Source of the DNA: Chitinophaga arvensicola
Lineage (GTDB): Bacteria > Bacteroidota > Bacteroidia > Chitinophagales > Chitinophagaceae
Direction: 5' to 3'
Assembly: GCF_900110835.1 (NCBI RefSeq)
Contig: NZ_FOJG01000002.1
Span: forward strand, 3,736,698-3,800,697
Length of the DNA stretch: 64,000 nucleotides
Both the position numbers and the translations under genes were made by a program. Within the stretch, counting starts at the first letter, position 1. Each line of letters begins with the position of its first letter. The notes beneath the pieces are model-generated. The model did not search any database, was not told where the DNA came from, and saw nothing but the letters and a program-made list of their open reading frames with translations. Positions 8,346 to 17,092 of the stretch are shown here, piece after piece.

Positions 8346-8379
8346 AAAAGTCCTGTACTAAAAGTGCAGGACTTTTTTT
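8346..8379 (+). terminator. Terminator of tRNA-fMet
   Basis: A stem of about 12 bp (arm AAAGTCCTGTAC with GTGCAGGACTTT, one G-U pair) followed by seven Ts, starting 8 bases after the tRNA. Confidence 0.88.
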
Positions 8380-8486
8380 ATCCCCTGACGGATAAAAAAT
8401 AAATAGTATTATTACAGCGGCCTCAATAAGCTGGTAGCAGTTTTGTTAGCCAACACCAAATCCCTGAATTAAAATTTAATCCATCA

Positions 8487-8915
8487 ATGAAACAAAAACC
8501 TTCAATGGCATTTATTGCCGCCTCCTGGGTAGCAGTACTTGCAGGTATCCTGGGCTTTATCATAGGCCTGTGGAATGCGTCTACTATGCAACTGAATGAA
8601 AAAGGATATTATTTCACAGTACTGATGTACGGGCTGTTTGCCGCTGTATCTGTACAGAAATGCGTGAGAGATAAAATCGAAGGCATCCCGGTGACCGACA
8701 TCTATTATGGTCTTAGTTGGGTGTCGATGATCCTTACCATCCTGTTGTTAACGGTTGGTTTGTGGAATGCGACACTGGCACCGAGCGAAAAAGGATTTTA
8801 TGCCTTCGCATTTTTGCTGAGTGTATTCGGTGCCATTACAGTACAGAAAAACACCCGTGATTCCCAGGCAGCAAAAGCAGTTGTCACGCTTCCAAAAGAA
8901 GGCACCGATATTTAG
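8487..8915 (+). CDS. YiaA/YiaB-type two-helix inner membrane protein
   Basis: 142 residues carrying two copies of the YiaAB two-helix unit. Each has a hydrophobic helix ending in GLWNA, a short loop with EKG(Y/F)Y, and a second helix ending in VQK(C/N)xRD (about residues 8-62 and 75-125). This duplication is typical of the YiaA family. All four helices are predicted membrane segments. The function in the family is unknown. It is a single gene with its own terminator. Confidence 0.85.
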   Translation: MKQKPSMAFIAASWVAVLAGILGFIIGLWNASTMQLNEKGYYFTVLMYGLFAAVSVQKCVRDKIEGIPVTDIYYGLSWVSMILTILLLTVGLWNATLAPSEKGFYAFAFLLSVFGAITVQKNTRDSQAAKAVVTLPKEGTDI

Positions 8916-8943
8916 TTTTCTTCTCAAAAAATCTTTTCATTTC

Positions 8944-8979
8944 AAAGTCATTGGCAGGAAACCTGCTAATGACTTTTTT
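8944..8979 (+). terminator. Terminator of the YiaA-like gene
   Basis: A 15-bp stem (8944-8958 with 8961-8975, one G-U pair) followed by a T run. Confidence 0.9.
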
Positions 8980-9160
8980 TATTGCATCTGTTACCAATCC
9001 GTGAAAAACGCGCGTGGTCTGCAATGGAGATGAAATGCATATGCATATTGTTCGCCTCGCTCAAAAAAAATGTTAAAAATGATTTCATTTAACGCAAATA
9101 AATATTACTTTTATTCCGGAGTGAGAGAAATTGTGCTGTGTTATTTTAACTTGTTATTGT

Positions 9161-9188
9161 AAAAAGATTCCCGTGAGTCTTTTTTTTT
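9161..9188 (+). terminator. Terminator-like hairpin in the susC leader
   Basis: A 10-bp stem (9161-9170 with 9175-9184, including one G-U pair) with loop CCGT, running into an uninterrupted T tract to 9188. It lies 400 bases upstream of susC and more than 180 bases past the previous gene's own terminator, so it may end a short leader transcript. Confidence 0.6.
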
Positions 9189-9196
9189 GAACCCAC

Positions 9197-9213
9197 TGCT
9201 AAATCGATTTTTT
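9197..9213. promoter_or_regulatory. Repeat copy 1 of TGCTAAATCG motif
   Basis: TGCTAAATCGATTTTTT contains the 10-bp palindrome AAATCGATTT at 9201-9210. The CG-centred AAnCGnTT core resembles LacI-family operators. Confidence 0.45.
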
Positions 9214-9338
9214 AAGGAAACTATGATCAACATTGGGGAATCCATGCATTACATACCCGCGTATGAAGGAAATAAAAAAGAAATTTAAAGCGTATTCCAG
9301 GTAATAAAAAAGAGATCTAACTTGTTATTCTTATTGTT

Positions 9339-9352
9339 TGCTAAATCGATAT
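9339..9352. promoter_or_regulatory. Repeat copy 2 of TGCTAAATCG motif
   Basis: TGCTAAATCGATAT, preceded by AACTTGTTATT at 9319-9329 as in copy 1 (9148-9158). The downstream half of the palindrome is degenerate. Confidence 0.4.
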
Positions 9353-9527
9353 ACTACTGATTTTAACAGTACTGTAAGGAATCGTACATTTTGCTTATGC
9401 GAATATCAGGGAAACCATTGCCTGCCTGACCGGAAACCAGGCAGATACTACGTTTACGAATTTTTTTTCACTATTAAATGATTAAAACCAGTTCTGAAAA
9501 CTTGTAAATAATAGTCTGCAGGCCTAT

Positions 9528-9541
9528 TGCTAAATCGTTTT
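9528..9541. promoter_or_regulatory. Repeat copy 3 of TGCTAAATCG motif
   Basis: TGCTAAATCGTTTT, 52 bases upstream of the susC start, preceded by AACTTGT at 9499-9505. The core AAATCGTTTT keeps the CG-centred symmetry. Confidence 0.4.
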
Positions 9542-9592
9542 TTCAATATGTTTCAGGCTTTTCTTTATTAACCAACTTCAATTAACACGTAT

Positions 9593-12568
9593 ATGCACAA
9601 ACGATCCACGTTTTGGGCACGGACCTGCTTTGCCAGTATGGTACTGATGCTCTTCTCGCTATTTGCCTTTTCACAGGGCAAAACCATATCCGGAAAAGTG
9701 ACGGATGCTAACGACAAGACCGCCATTCCAGGCGTGTCTATTCAGGTGAAAGGTACCAGTGTAGGTACCATTACCAAAGCTGATGGTAGCTTCAGTATTC
9801 AGGCGCCGGAAAATGCAACCCTGATATTCAGCTTCGTTGGTTACCTGCCGCAGGAATTACCTGCTTCTGCCACAGCTATGAACGTAAAACTCGCCGCTTC
9901 CGTAAAATCTTTACAGGACGTGGTAGTAGTAGGTTATGGTACACAGAAAAGAAATGAAGTCACCACTTCCGTAGCCACCGTAAAAGCGGAAAACTTTAAC
10001 CAGGGTGGTTCCCGCTCTCCAATGGATCTGATTCAGGGTAAAGTGGCCGGCTTATCCGTTACCAGAACACAAGGTAACAACCCGAACAGTGGCGCTTCTA
10101 TCCAGATCAGAGGTATCAGCTCCGTATCCGGTGATATGAATCCGCTGATTGTAATTGACGGTATTCCCGGTGGTAACCTCGACCTGTTACAACAGGATGA
10201 TATCGCTACCTTCGACGTACTGAAAGATGGTTCCGCTGCCGCTATCTATGGTACACGCGGTAACAATGGTGTTATCCTCATCACTACCAAGAAAGGGAAA
10301 GCAGGCGATCCGCAATATACCTACTCTACTTATCTGCAAAGGGAAGCAGTGGCCAGAAGACCAGCGATCCTGGGCGTTGCCGACTATATTAAAGTAGCAG
10401 GCGAAGGTAATAATCAGGGAGCCGATGTTGACATGTATGATATGCTGCTCGACAAAAACAACCTCAGTCATTATCACAATTTCGCGGCGTCTGGTGGTAC
10501 TGCGAACAGCAACTACCGCGCGTCCCTCTATTACAACGATGCCAATGGTATTGCGCTTCAGAACGGCCGTACACAATATGGCGGAAGGGTGAATGTAAAC
10601 CAGACCGGCTTACAGGGCATGCTCACGATGCAATTCAACCTCGCAGGGAACTTCAACAAAGCCAACCTGAACGGTGGTAACAGTGGTGGCGGCGACAACA
10701 AAGCCGGCAACGCAGGCGCCGATTTTGAACAGGCTGTTCAACGCAATCCTACCGCACCGGTTATCGGTCCTGATGGTAAATACATTGAAACAAACGGTTT
10801 CAATAACTATAACCCACTGGCACGTTTACAACAGGAATTGTACGACAGGGATCAGAAAACCTATTCCGGTGATGCCCGTATCACCCTCGAGCCTATACGC
10901 GATCTGAAATTCTCTGCCTTTGGTGCCATTGTACGTGATGAATATACCGATCGTCAATATAAGAAAAAAGATTCCCGCTCTTCCCTTCTCAGTTACCAGG
11001 GTGGTGGTTATGCTTATAAAGCTAACTCTGCTGCCTTGGATAAAACCTTTGAAGCAACAGTTGACTATACAAAAACTGTTAACTCAGACCATACTTTCAA
11101 CGTACTCGGTGGTTACAGCTACCAGTACAGCACATTGGAAAAGTATGCCATGGATAACAACGGCTTCCTCACTGATGCCTTTGAAGACTGGAATATCGGC
11201 GCAGGTAATGCACTGAATGATCCAAAACTGCCTCGCCCTTCACAGAGCAGCAACAAAATAGACAATACGCTGATCGCATTCTTCGGCAGGATTAACTATA
11301 ACTACAAACAGAAATACATGTTGCAGGCTATCCTGCGTCATGAAGGTTCTTCCCGCTTCGGTGCCAACAACAAATGGGGTAACTTCCCCGCCATATCCGC
11401 AGGATGGGTGATCTCTAAAGAATCTTTCATGCAGGATATCACTGTCATTAACAACCTGAAACTGCGCGCTGGCTATGGTATTACCGGAAACCAGGGCATT
11501 CCCAGCTACCAGTCCCTGCTGACACTGGGAACAGGTGGAGCGTATCTTCAGTATGGCAAATGGATCCAGACTTACGGACCCAATAAAAATCCAAATCCGG
11601 ACCTGAGATGGGAAAAGAAAAAAGAATTCAATGCCGGTATTGACTTCTCTCTCTTGCAAAATAGAATCGGCGGTTCCGTAGATGTATACAGCCGTAGAAC
11701 AAAAGACCTGCTATTCAACTATACAGCGCAGCTGCCTTCCAATATCCTGGACAATATCTTCACCAACGTAGGTGAAATCTCCAATAACGGAGTGGAAATA
11801 GTAATCAATACAGTGCCTGTAAAAACTAAAGAATTTACCTGGAACAGTGACCTGACTTTCAATTCCCAACGGAATAAAATGGTGTCATTCTCCAACCAGA
11901 TTTTTAAAGCGACTGAACAGTTTTACGGCGATCTTCCTTCTCCAGGTAACCTGGGCTCCGCTATCCGCGTTGTAGAAGGTGGTCCTCTGGGCACTTTCTT
12001 TGGATATCGTTATGCCGGTTTAACCGATGATGGCAAATGGCAGTTCTACAAGAAAGATGGTACCATTGGAGGCGTCAAAGAAGTAAATGCGGATGATAAA
12101 GCCGTTATCGGAAATGGTATTCCCAAATACATGGCATCCTGGAACAATACTTTCCGCTACAAGAATTTTGACCTGAGTATCTTCTTCCGTGGTAAATTCG
12201 GTTTCGATATCCTTAACCTGCAGGATATGTACTTTGGCAACCAGGCATGGAAACCTAATAACATGCTGGCTTCTGCTATCGGTAAAAATGCTAAGCTGAA
12301 TGATGATCCTCAGTTCTCTGATTACTACCTGGAAAAAGGTGACTTTGTAAAACTGGATAATATTACCCTGGGCTATAACTTCCAGCTGAAAACCAAATAT
12401 ATCCGCAATCTGAGGGTATATGCCAGCGGACGTAATATTGCAACTATCTCCAATTACAGTGGTCTCGATCCGGAATTACAGGATACCGCATTGGATTCCG
12501 GTATAGATGGCAGAGGATTTTATCCACGTACCCGCTCTTATACTATCGGATTGAACCTTGGATTTTAA
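9593..12568 (+). CDS. SusC/RagA family TonB-linked outer membrane protein
   Basis: 991 residues. There is a signal peptide (about 1-28), then a carboxypeptidase-like regulatory domain (about 29-105, KTISGKVTDANDKTAIPG to SFVGYLPQE). The SusC signature DVVVVGYGTQKR follows near residue 105-116, then a plug domain (about 115-235, ending GTRGNNGVILITTKKGK) and a beta-barrel ending in YTIGLNLGF with a terminal aromatic residue. It forms the TonB-dependent pore that imports oligosaccharides or peptides bound by its SusD partner, whose gene begins 20 bases downstream. No glycosidase gene is adjacent, so the substrate is open. Confidence 0.96.
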   Translation: MHKRSTFWARTCFASMVLMLFSLFAFSQGKTISGKVTDANDKTAIPGVSIQVKGTSVGTITKADGSFSIQAPENATLIFSFVGYLPQELPASATAMNVKLAASVKSLQDVVVVGYGTQKRNEVTTSVATVKAENFNQGGSRSPMDLIQGKVAGLSVTRTQGNNPNSGASIQIRGISSVSGDMNPLIVIDGIPGGNLDLLQQDDIATFDVLKDGSAAAIYGTRGNNGVILITTKKGKAGDPQYTYSTYLQREAVARRPAILGVADYIKVAGEGNNQGADVDMYDMLLDKNNLSHYHNFAASGGTANSNYRASLYYNDANGIALQNGRTQYGGRVNVNQTGLQGMLTMQFNLAGNFNKANLNGGNSGGGDNKAGNAGADFEQAVQRNPTAPVIGPDGKYIETNGFNNYNPLARLQQELYDRDQKTYSGDARITLEPIRDLKFSAFGAIVRDEYTDRQYKKKDSRSSLLSYQGGGYAYKANSAALDKTFEATVDYTKTVNSDHTFNVLGGYSYQYSTLEKYAMDNNGFLTDAFEDWNIGAGNALNDPKLPRPSQSSNKIDNTLIAFFGRINYNYKQKYMLQAILRHEGSSRFGANNKWGNFPAISAGWVISKESFMQDITVINNLKLRAGYGITGNQGIPSYQSLLTLGTGGAYLQYGKWIQTYGPNKNPNPDLRWEKKKEFNAGIDFSLLQNRIGGSVDVYSRRTKDLLFNYTAQLPSNILDNIFTNVGEISNNGVEIVINTVPVKTKEFTWNSDLTFNSQRNKMVSFSNQIFKATEQFYGDLPSPGNLGSAIRVVEGGPLGTFFGYRYAGLTDDGKWQFYKKDGTIGGVKEVNADDKAVIGNGIPKYMASWNNTFRYKNFDLSIFFRGKFGFDILNLQDMYFGNQAWKPNNMLASAIGKNAKLNDDPQFSDYYLEKGDFVKLDNITLGYNFQLKTKYIRNLRVYASGRNIATISNYSGLDPELQDTALDSGIDGRGFYPRTRSYTIGLNLGF

Positions 12569-12588
12569 AAGCAGCAAAATTGTAACGT

Positions 12589-14220
12589 ATGAAAAAGAGT
12601 AATGCATATATCAGCGCAGCCCTGCTGGCACTCGGTTTGAGCGCCTGCACCAAGCTCGAGGAAAAACCATACAGCGAAATTATTTCAGACCAGTTCTACA
12701 ATAACAAACAGGAGGTCATGTCGGCCATACTTCGCCCGTTCACACACGCCGGTGCCTGGGCCGCTCCTACCGGACAAACCGGCTACTGGCGTTTGCAGGA
12801 GTTATCCGCAGATCAACTGGCGTGGCCACAGAAAGGTAAACATGGTTACGATGGCGGTAACTGGATACGCTTACATAATCATACCTGGATTGCCAATGAT
12901 GACAACACCTGGCTTCCATGGAAATTGATGTATTGGGGAATGGGTTTCTGTAATAATACCATCAAAGATCTGACACCACTCGATTTTGCAAAGATCGGTA
13001 TGACAGAAGCAGAAAAAACCACATTACTCGCAGAAACAAGAGTAATACGCGCCTGGCATTACCTGAAACTGATGGATCTCTATGGCAATATTCCAATCGA
13101 CACCTTAGTCAGTTCTTCTGCCTCCCCTGCTACCAAACCGCGCAAAGAAGTATTTCAATTTGTTGAAAAAGAAATCAAAGAAAACCTGGACCTGCTGCAA
13201 CCATTATCCGGTGAAATGGTAGGTCGCATGACAAAAGCTGCTGCTTACTCCATGCTGGTTGAATTATATCTCAATGCTGAAGAGTGGACTGGTACCGCAC
13301 GTTGGGACGATTGTATCACCTACTGTAATAAAATCATTGCCGGTGAAGGCGGCGCGCTGAAAGGAACTATTCCTGCCCTGGAACCTAATATCTTCGGTGC
13401 TTTCGCCAATACGAACAGCCAGTCTCCCGAAAACTTGTTCCAGCTTACCTATGACCTGAGAGCTGGTAACTCCCGCTTCGGTTGGCAAGGAGATTTCTGG
13501 CACTACCGCCAACGCCAGATCGATAACGCAGACGTAGATGGCAATAATGGTATCGTTGTAATTCCCTCTGCTTATGATGCTTTCAAAGACAATGACCTGC
13601 GTAAAACCAACTGGATGCTGATAGGTCCACAGAAAAAAGCAAAAGCACTACGTGCAAACGAAGCCGACAGCCTCGTACTCGGTACAGAGGAATACAATAA
13701 CAAACCATTGGTTTTTGTAAAAGAAATCCGCAGAAACTCTGACGGCGAAACCGGAGCCGGTGGCATGACACGTGGAGAAGAAAATAGCGGCGCCCGTTTT
13801 GCTAAATATCGCCAGGGTTCACAAGATGATCCAAACTACTGGGGCAACGACTTCGTATTATATCGTCTGACAGAAATCTACTTCAACAAAGCAGAAGCAC
13901 TGATAAGAAAGAATGGTAAAATTGCGACACAGGATGCGGTTGATCTCATCAACACCTGCAAAAAGCGTGCTTTCAAGGCGGAAGACTGGGCTGCAGAAGC
14001 TTATACTACTACCAGTCTCACCATGGATGAATTACTCGCTGAAAGAGGCCGCGAATTCATTTTTGAAGGTAAACGCCGCTCTGATCTGATCCGCTTTGGT
14101 AAATTCACTACTGCAACCTGGTGGGATCATCAGCCATCTGCTGACAAATACAAGCTGTTTGCGATTCCATTCAAACAAACAAGCATCAATCCTAACCTGG
14201 TACAAAATCCCGGTTACTAA
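12589..14220 (+). CDS. RagB/SusD family nutrient-binding outer membrane lipoprotein
   Basis: 543 residues. The lipoprotein signal peptide has lipobox LSAC with the lipidated cysteine at residue 20. The N-terminal TPR-like helices and the C-terminal SusD block are present, the latter visible as LYRLTEIYFNKAEALIR and LAERGREFIFEGKRRSDLIRFGKF. It caps the SusC pore and binds the substrate on the cell surface. It is the second and last gene of the pair, with a terminator 58 bases past its stop. Confidence 0.95.
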   Translation: MKKSNAYISAALLALGLSACTKLEEKPYSEIISDQFYNNKQEVMSAILRPFTHAGAWAAPTGQTGYWRLQELSADQLAWPQKGKHGYDGGNWIRLHNHTWIANDDNTWLPWKLMYWGMGFCNNTIKDLTPLDFAKIGMTEAEKTTLLAETRVIRAWHYLKLMDLYGNIPIDTLVSSSASPATKPRKEVFQFVEKEIKENLDLLQPLSGEMVGRMTKAAAYSMLVELYLNAEEWTGTARWDDCITYCNKIIAGEGGALKGTIPALEPNIFGAFANTNSQSPENLFQLTYDLRAGNSRFGWQGDFWHYRQRQIDNADVDGNNGIVVIPSAYDAFKDNDLRKTNWMLIGPQKKAKALRANEADSLVLGTEEYNNKPLVFVKEIRRNSDGETGAGGMTRGEENSGARFAKYRQGSQDDPNYWGNDFVLYRLTEIYFNKAEALIRKNGKIATQDAVDLINTCKKRAFKAEDWAAEAYTTTSLTMDELLAERGREFIFEGKRRSDLIRFGKFTTATWWDHQPSADKYKLFAIPFKQTSINPNLVQNPGY

Positions 14221-14277
14221 TAAACTGATTTGGGTTTGATGTGATAAACGACTAAAACCCGGATGCGGAAAAACAAC

Positions 14278-14306
14278 AAAGGCCGTCTCGTAAGAGATGG
14301 CCTTTT
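14278..14306. terminator. Terminator between susD and the convergent E1 gene
   Basis: A 12-bp stem (14278-14289 with 14294-14305, one G-U pair), loop GTAA, then a T-rich tract. Confidence 0.85.
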
Positions 14307-14329
14307 ATTTTTGTAAAATTTTAATGCTG

Positions 14330-16408
14330 TTAATACGCCAGCACTTCCCTGATCTTCGCTTCTACTTTTGCAGGAGTAGGCAGCATGGCGGCTTCCAGAC
14401 CGGTATTCAGTGGCACTGCCGGCAAATCCAGCGCGCCCATCGTAAATACAGGTGCATCCAGGAAGCGGAAACAGTGCTGCTGAATCCGTCCCGCCAATGC
14501 CTGTGCAAAAGAATTATTGAGTTGTTCTTCTGTGAGGATCAGGCATTTCCCATGCTGTTGCACCATCTCAAATACCAGTTCTTCATCAAGCGGGAACAAG
14601 GTGCGCAGATCCACGATCGTTACCTGACCGGGATAAGCCTTAGCTGCGGCTTTTGCCCAATAAACGCCCATACCATAAGTGATGATACAAAGCGCATTGC
14701 CCTGTGCCGTATCCTTCGGATGTGCACGTTGCACAATATTTCCTTTGCCCAGTGGCAGCAGGTAATCGGCCGCAGGTTCTATGGTCATGGCGTCGAGGGT
14801 GCCAGGCACCTTACTCCAGTAAAGCCCTTTATGTTCCAGCATTACCACCGGATTGGGATCCAGGAATGCAGCCTTCATCAGGCCTTTCATATCCGCCGCA
14901 TTGGAAGGGTACACTACTTTAATCCCTTTGACAGTTAACAAGGTAGATTCCACACTGCCGGAATGATAAGGTCCTCCGCCCCCGTAGGCGCCAATAGGCA
15001 CACGGATCAGCGTTTGCACCGGATATTTACCATTACTCAGGTAACATGATTTTGAAATCTCAGTCACCAGCTGATTGAAGCCAGGATAAATGTAATCGGC
15101 AAACTGTACTTCCACAATGGGTTTTACGCCTACGGCAGATAACCCGGTAGTAGCGCCGATGATATACGCTTCCTGTATCGCGGTGTTATATACGCGGTGT
15201 GCCCCGAATTTATCACCCAGGGTAGCCGCTTCGCGGAAAACGCCTCCCAGCCTGCTTCCTACGTCTTGTCCAAACAGGATAGCCTCAGGATATTGTTGCA
15301 TAATTTCCTCCACAGCATGCAAGGCGGCATCCACCATCACTACTTTACTTTTACCGGCAGGCGTACGGGTGCCACTTTCAACCGTTACGGCCGCCGGTGC
15401 AAATATGTGCTCCGTCACTGTTTCAGGTGATGGTTCCGGCGCCTGTACCGCTTTATCAAAAGCAGCTTTTATATCGGCGGCGGCATTTCTTTCTATCTCT
15501 TCCAGTTCGGCTTCAGACACCCCATGTTTCAACAACAGGGCTTTGAGTTTGGGTACCGGATCGTTCGCTGCATGCTTTTCCAGGTCTTCCGCTGTACGGT
15601 ACCATTCCTTACGGACTCCGGAAGTATGATGTCCCAGTAAAGGCACATTAGCCTGCACCAGGATAGGTTTTCTTTCATGTCTTACATAACTGATCGCAGT
15701 TTCCATGGCAGCATAGCTGGCGGTGAAGTCGCTGCCATCCACCCGCATCCGTTCCAGGCCTTTAAAGCCGGCGGCATATTCATATGCGTCCATGGTGCGT
15801 ACTTCCGCTGCAGTAGCAGAAATACCCCAGTCGTTATCCTGCACCAGGTAAATAACCGGCAACTGTTTCAGCACCGCAAACTGCAGCGCCTCGCTCACCT
15901 CTCCTTCGGTAACACTGCCATCTCCAAGTGAACAGATCACAACCGGCAGTTCTCCTTCCGGCCCCACTTTTAGCAGGGAAGAATGGATCTGCTCCAGGTA
16001 TTGCAGTCCCTGCGCAATACCGGTAGTAGGAATTACCTGCATACCGGTGGCGCTGCTCTGGTGGGGAATCTGTGGCTTATCTGCCGCCCGGTTGTTCGGG
16101 TGACTGTAATAAGATCTTCCTCCGGAAAACGGATCATCTGCTTTCGCCAGCAGCTGCAACATTAATTCGTAAGGGGTGAAGCCCATGGCCAGCAGCATAC
16201 TTTCATCGCGGTAATAGGGACTTACAAAATCCCATGACCGCAATTGCAGTCCTGTGGCTATTTGTATGGCTTCATGACCGCGTGAAGTGGAGTGAACATA
16301 CTTGCAGAGAGGTCGGTTGGCCTCGTAGGTGGCGGCCATACTACCAGCCTCACACATCAGGCGCCAGGCTGTTAATAACTCAGCTCTTTCGCCGCTGTTA
16401 CCATCCAT
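14330..16408 (-). CDS. Fused alpha/beta 2-oxoacid dehydrogenase E1 component
   Basis: 692 residues from ATG 16406-16408 (MDGNSGERAELL). The frame continues upstream to a TTG at 16513, but that stretch overlaps operator-like palindromes and does not look like E1. The N-terminal half is the E1 alpha subunit with the thiamine diphosphate motif GDGSVTEGEVSEAL near residue 175. The C-terminal half (from about residue 365) is the beta subunit (FGQDVGSRLGGVFREA, VQFADYIYPGFNQL). It decarboxylates a 2-oxoacid, probably branched-chain or pyruvate, and reductively acylates a lipoyl E2. No E2 or E3 gene is adjacent. It is divergent from a MarR gene that may control it. Confidence 0.9.
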   Translation of the reverse strand: MDGNSGERAELLTAWRLMCEAGSMAATYEANRPLCKYVHSTSRGHEAIQIATGLQLRSWDFVSPYYRDESMLLAMGFTPYELMLQLLAKADDPFSGGRSYYSHPNNRAADKPQIPHQSSATGMQVIPTTGIAQGLQYLEQIHSSLLKVGPEGELPVVICSLGDGSVTEGEVSEALQFAVLKQLPVIYLVQDNDWGISATAAEVRTMDAYEYAAGFKGLERMRVDGSDFTASYAAMETAISYVRHERKPILVQANVPLLGHHTSGVRKEWYRTAEDLEKHAANDPVPKLKALLLKHGVSEAELEEIERNAAADIKAAFDKAVQAPEPSPETVTEHIFAPAAVTVESGTRTPAGKSKVVMVDAALHAVEEIMQQYPEAILFGQDVGSRLGGVFREAATLGDKFGAHRVYNTAIQEAYIIGATTGLSAVGVKPIVEVQFADYIYPGFNQLVTEISKSCYLSNGKYPVQTLIRVPIGAYGGGGPYHSGSVESTLLTVKGIKVVYPSNAADMKGLMKAAFLDPNPVVMLEHKGLYWSKVPGTLDAMTIEPAADYLLPLGKGNIVQRAHPKDTAQGNALCIITYGMGVYWAKAAAKAYPGQVTIVDLRTLFPLDEELVFEMVQQHGKCLILTEEQLNNSFAQALAGRIQQHCFRFLDAPVFTMGALDLPAVPLNTGLEAAMLPTPAKVEAKIREVLAY

Positions 16409-16500
16409 ATTGGAGGCTGGCGCTTTTAAAGTTGAAACGCTTGTGCTATCTTTAAACACAATAAGACTGTTTTGGTGATGATGGTAATTCAAAAACAATA

Positions 16501-16528
16501 GTTGCCATAGCAACAGTTGCTAATGCAA
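16501..16528. promoter_or_regulatory. Overlapping TTGC/GCAA palindromes, probable MarR operator
   Basis: Alternating half-sites form GTTGC-N4-GCAAC (16501-16514), the perfect 15-base palindrome TAGCAACAGTTGCTA (16508-16522) and TTGC-N4-GCAA (16517-16528). They lie 10-38 bases upstream of the MarR start and about 90-120 bases upstream of the divergent E1 start. Binding by the adjacent MarR protein is inferred. Confidence 0.65.
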
Positions 16529-16538
16529 ATTAATTAAT

Positions 16539-16973
16539 ATGCCTGATACTTTCGTCAGTAATCCCTCTTTTTTTAAGTTGGATGCTACGCTCAAAAAATT
16601 GCGCAACTATTGGCAAAAAATGTTTGATGCCCACCAGAAGGACATTACAGTGGATCAGTGGCTACTGATTGAGAACCTATATAAGCACAAAAAAACTACG
16701 CATAACGAGCTGGCCCGTAATACCTCCAAGGATATTACCACCATTTCCCGCATTATTGAACTGCTGGTTAAGAAGGGATTAGTGAAGCGGGAAGCCGATG
16801 TATACGATCGCCGCAAAGTGTATTTACAACTTACCCCGGAAGGTGTGGAAAAATATAAAGATGTGAAATCGCTGGTGTATGATATGCGGAAAATAGGGTG
16901 GAAAACATTGACGGAAACCGATTACGCAGAACTGACACGCATTCTGGATACTATCTACGCGAATATTCCGTAG
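16539..16973 (+). CDS. MarR-family transcriptional regulator
   Basis: 144 residues with a winged helix-turn-helix (about 45-105: THNELARNTSKDITTISRII, then the wing VYDRRKVYLQLTPEG) flanked by the dimerisation helices typical of MarR. The repressor usually binds a palindrome in its own control region and releases on ligand binding or cysteine oxidation. It is divergent from the E1 gene, with overlapping palindromes in the gap, so autoregulation plus control of E1 is the simplest reading. Confidence 0.92.
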   Translation: MPDTFVSNPSFFKLDATLKKLRNYWQKMFDAHQKDITVDQWLLIENLYKHKKTTHNELARNTSKDITTISRIIELLVKKGLVKREADVYDRRKVYLQLTPEGVEKYKDVKSLVYDMRKIGWKTLTETDYAELTRILDTIYANIP

Positions 16974-16999
16974 GCTGGATTCATTACATGGGGTCCTGA

Positions 17000-17053
17000 A
17001 AAATTTTGGGAGATGGGAAATGGATATATCCGTTTCTCATCTCCCAAAATTTT
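17000..17053. terminator. Long bidirectional terminator hairpin
   Basis: A near-perfect stem of about 25 bp (17000-17025 with 17028-17053, with G-U pairs), flanked by A and T runs. It separates the convergent MarR and FAH-family genes. Confidence 0.88.
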
Positions 17054-17092
17054 ATAAAAACATATAAAAACGGAAAAAAGCGACAATTCCGG

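Larger units (their letters stand above)
8980..9592 (+). other. 613-base leader/intergenic region before susC
   Basis: No gene is seen here. The region is A/T-rich and contains three imperfect copies of a two-part motif: AACTTGT at 9148, 9319 and 9499, each followed by TGCTAAATCG. It also contains a terminator-like hairpin at 9161-9188, a small stem at 9422-9444 (7-bp arms) and a 12-bp palindrome at 9035-9046. A TAnnTTTG box exactly matching consensus was not found, and near matches lie at 9386 and 9449. Long structured leaders are common ahead of regulated susCD operons. Confidence 0.6.

Noticed and set aside
9035..9046. 12-bp palindrome ATGCATATGCAT
   Set aside because: It is single, without a second copy or a nearby gene start. 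A palindrome this short in A/T-rich DNA can arise by chance.
15117..15629. Open frame of about 170 codons on the plus strand
   Set aside because: It lies wholly inside the E1 gene on the opposite strand and has no family features. It follows from the codon bias of the true gene.
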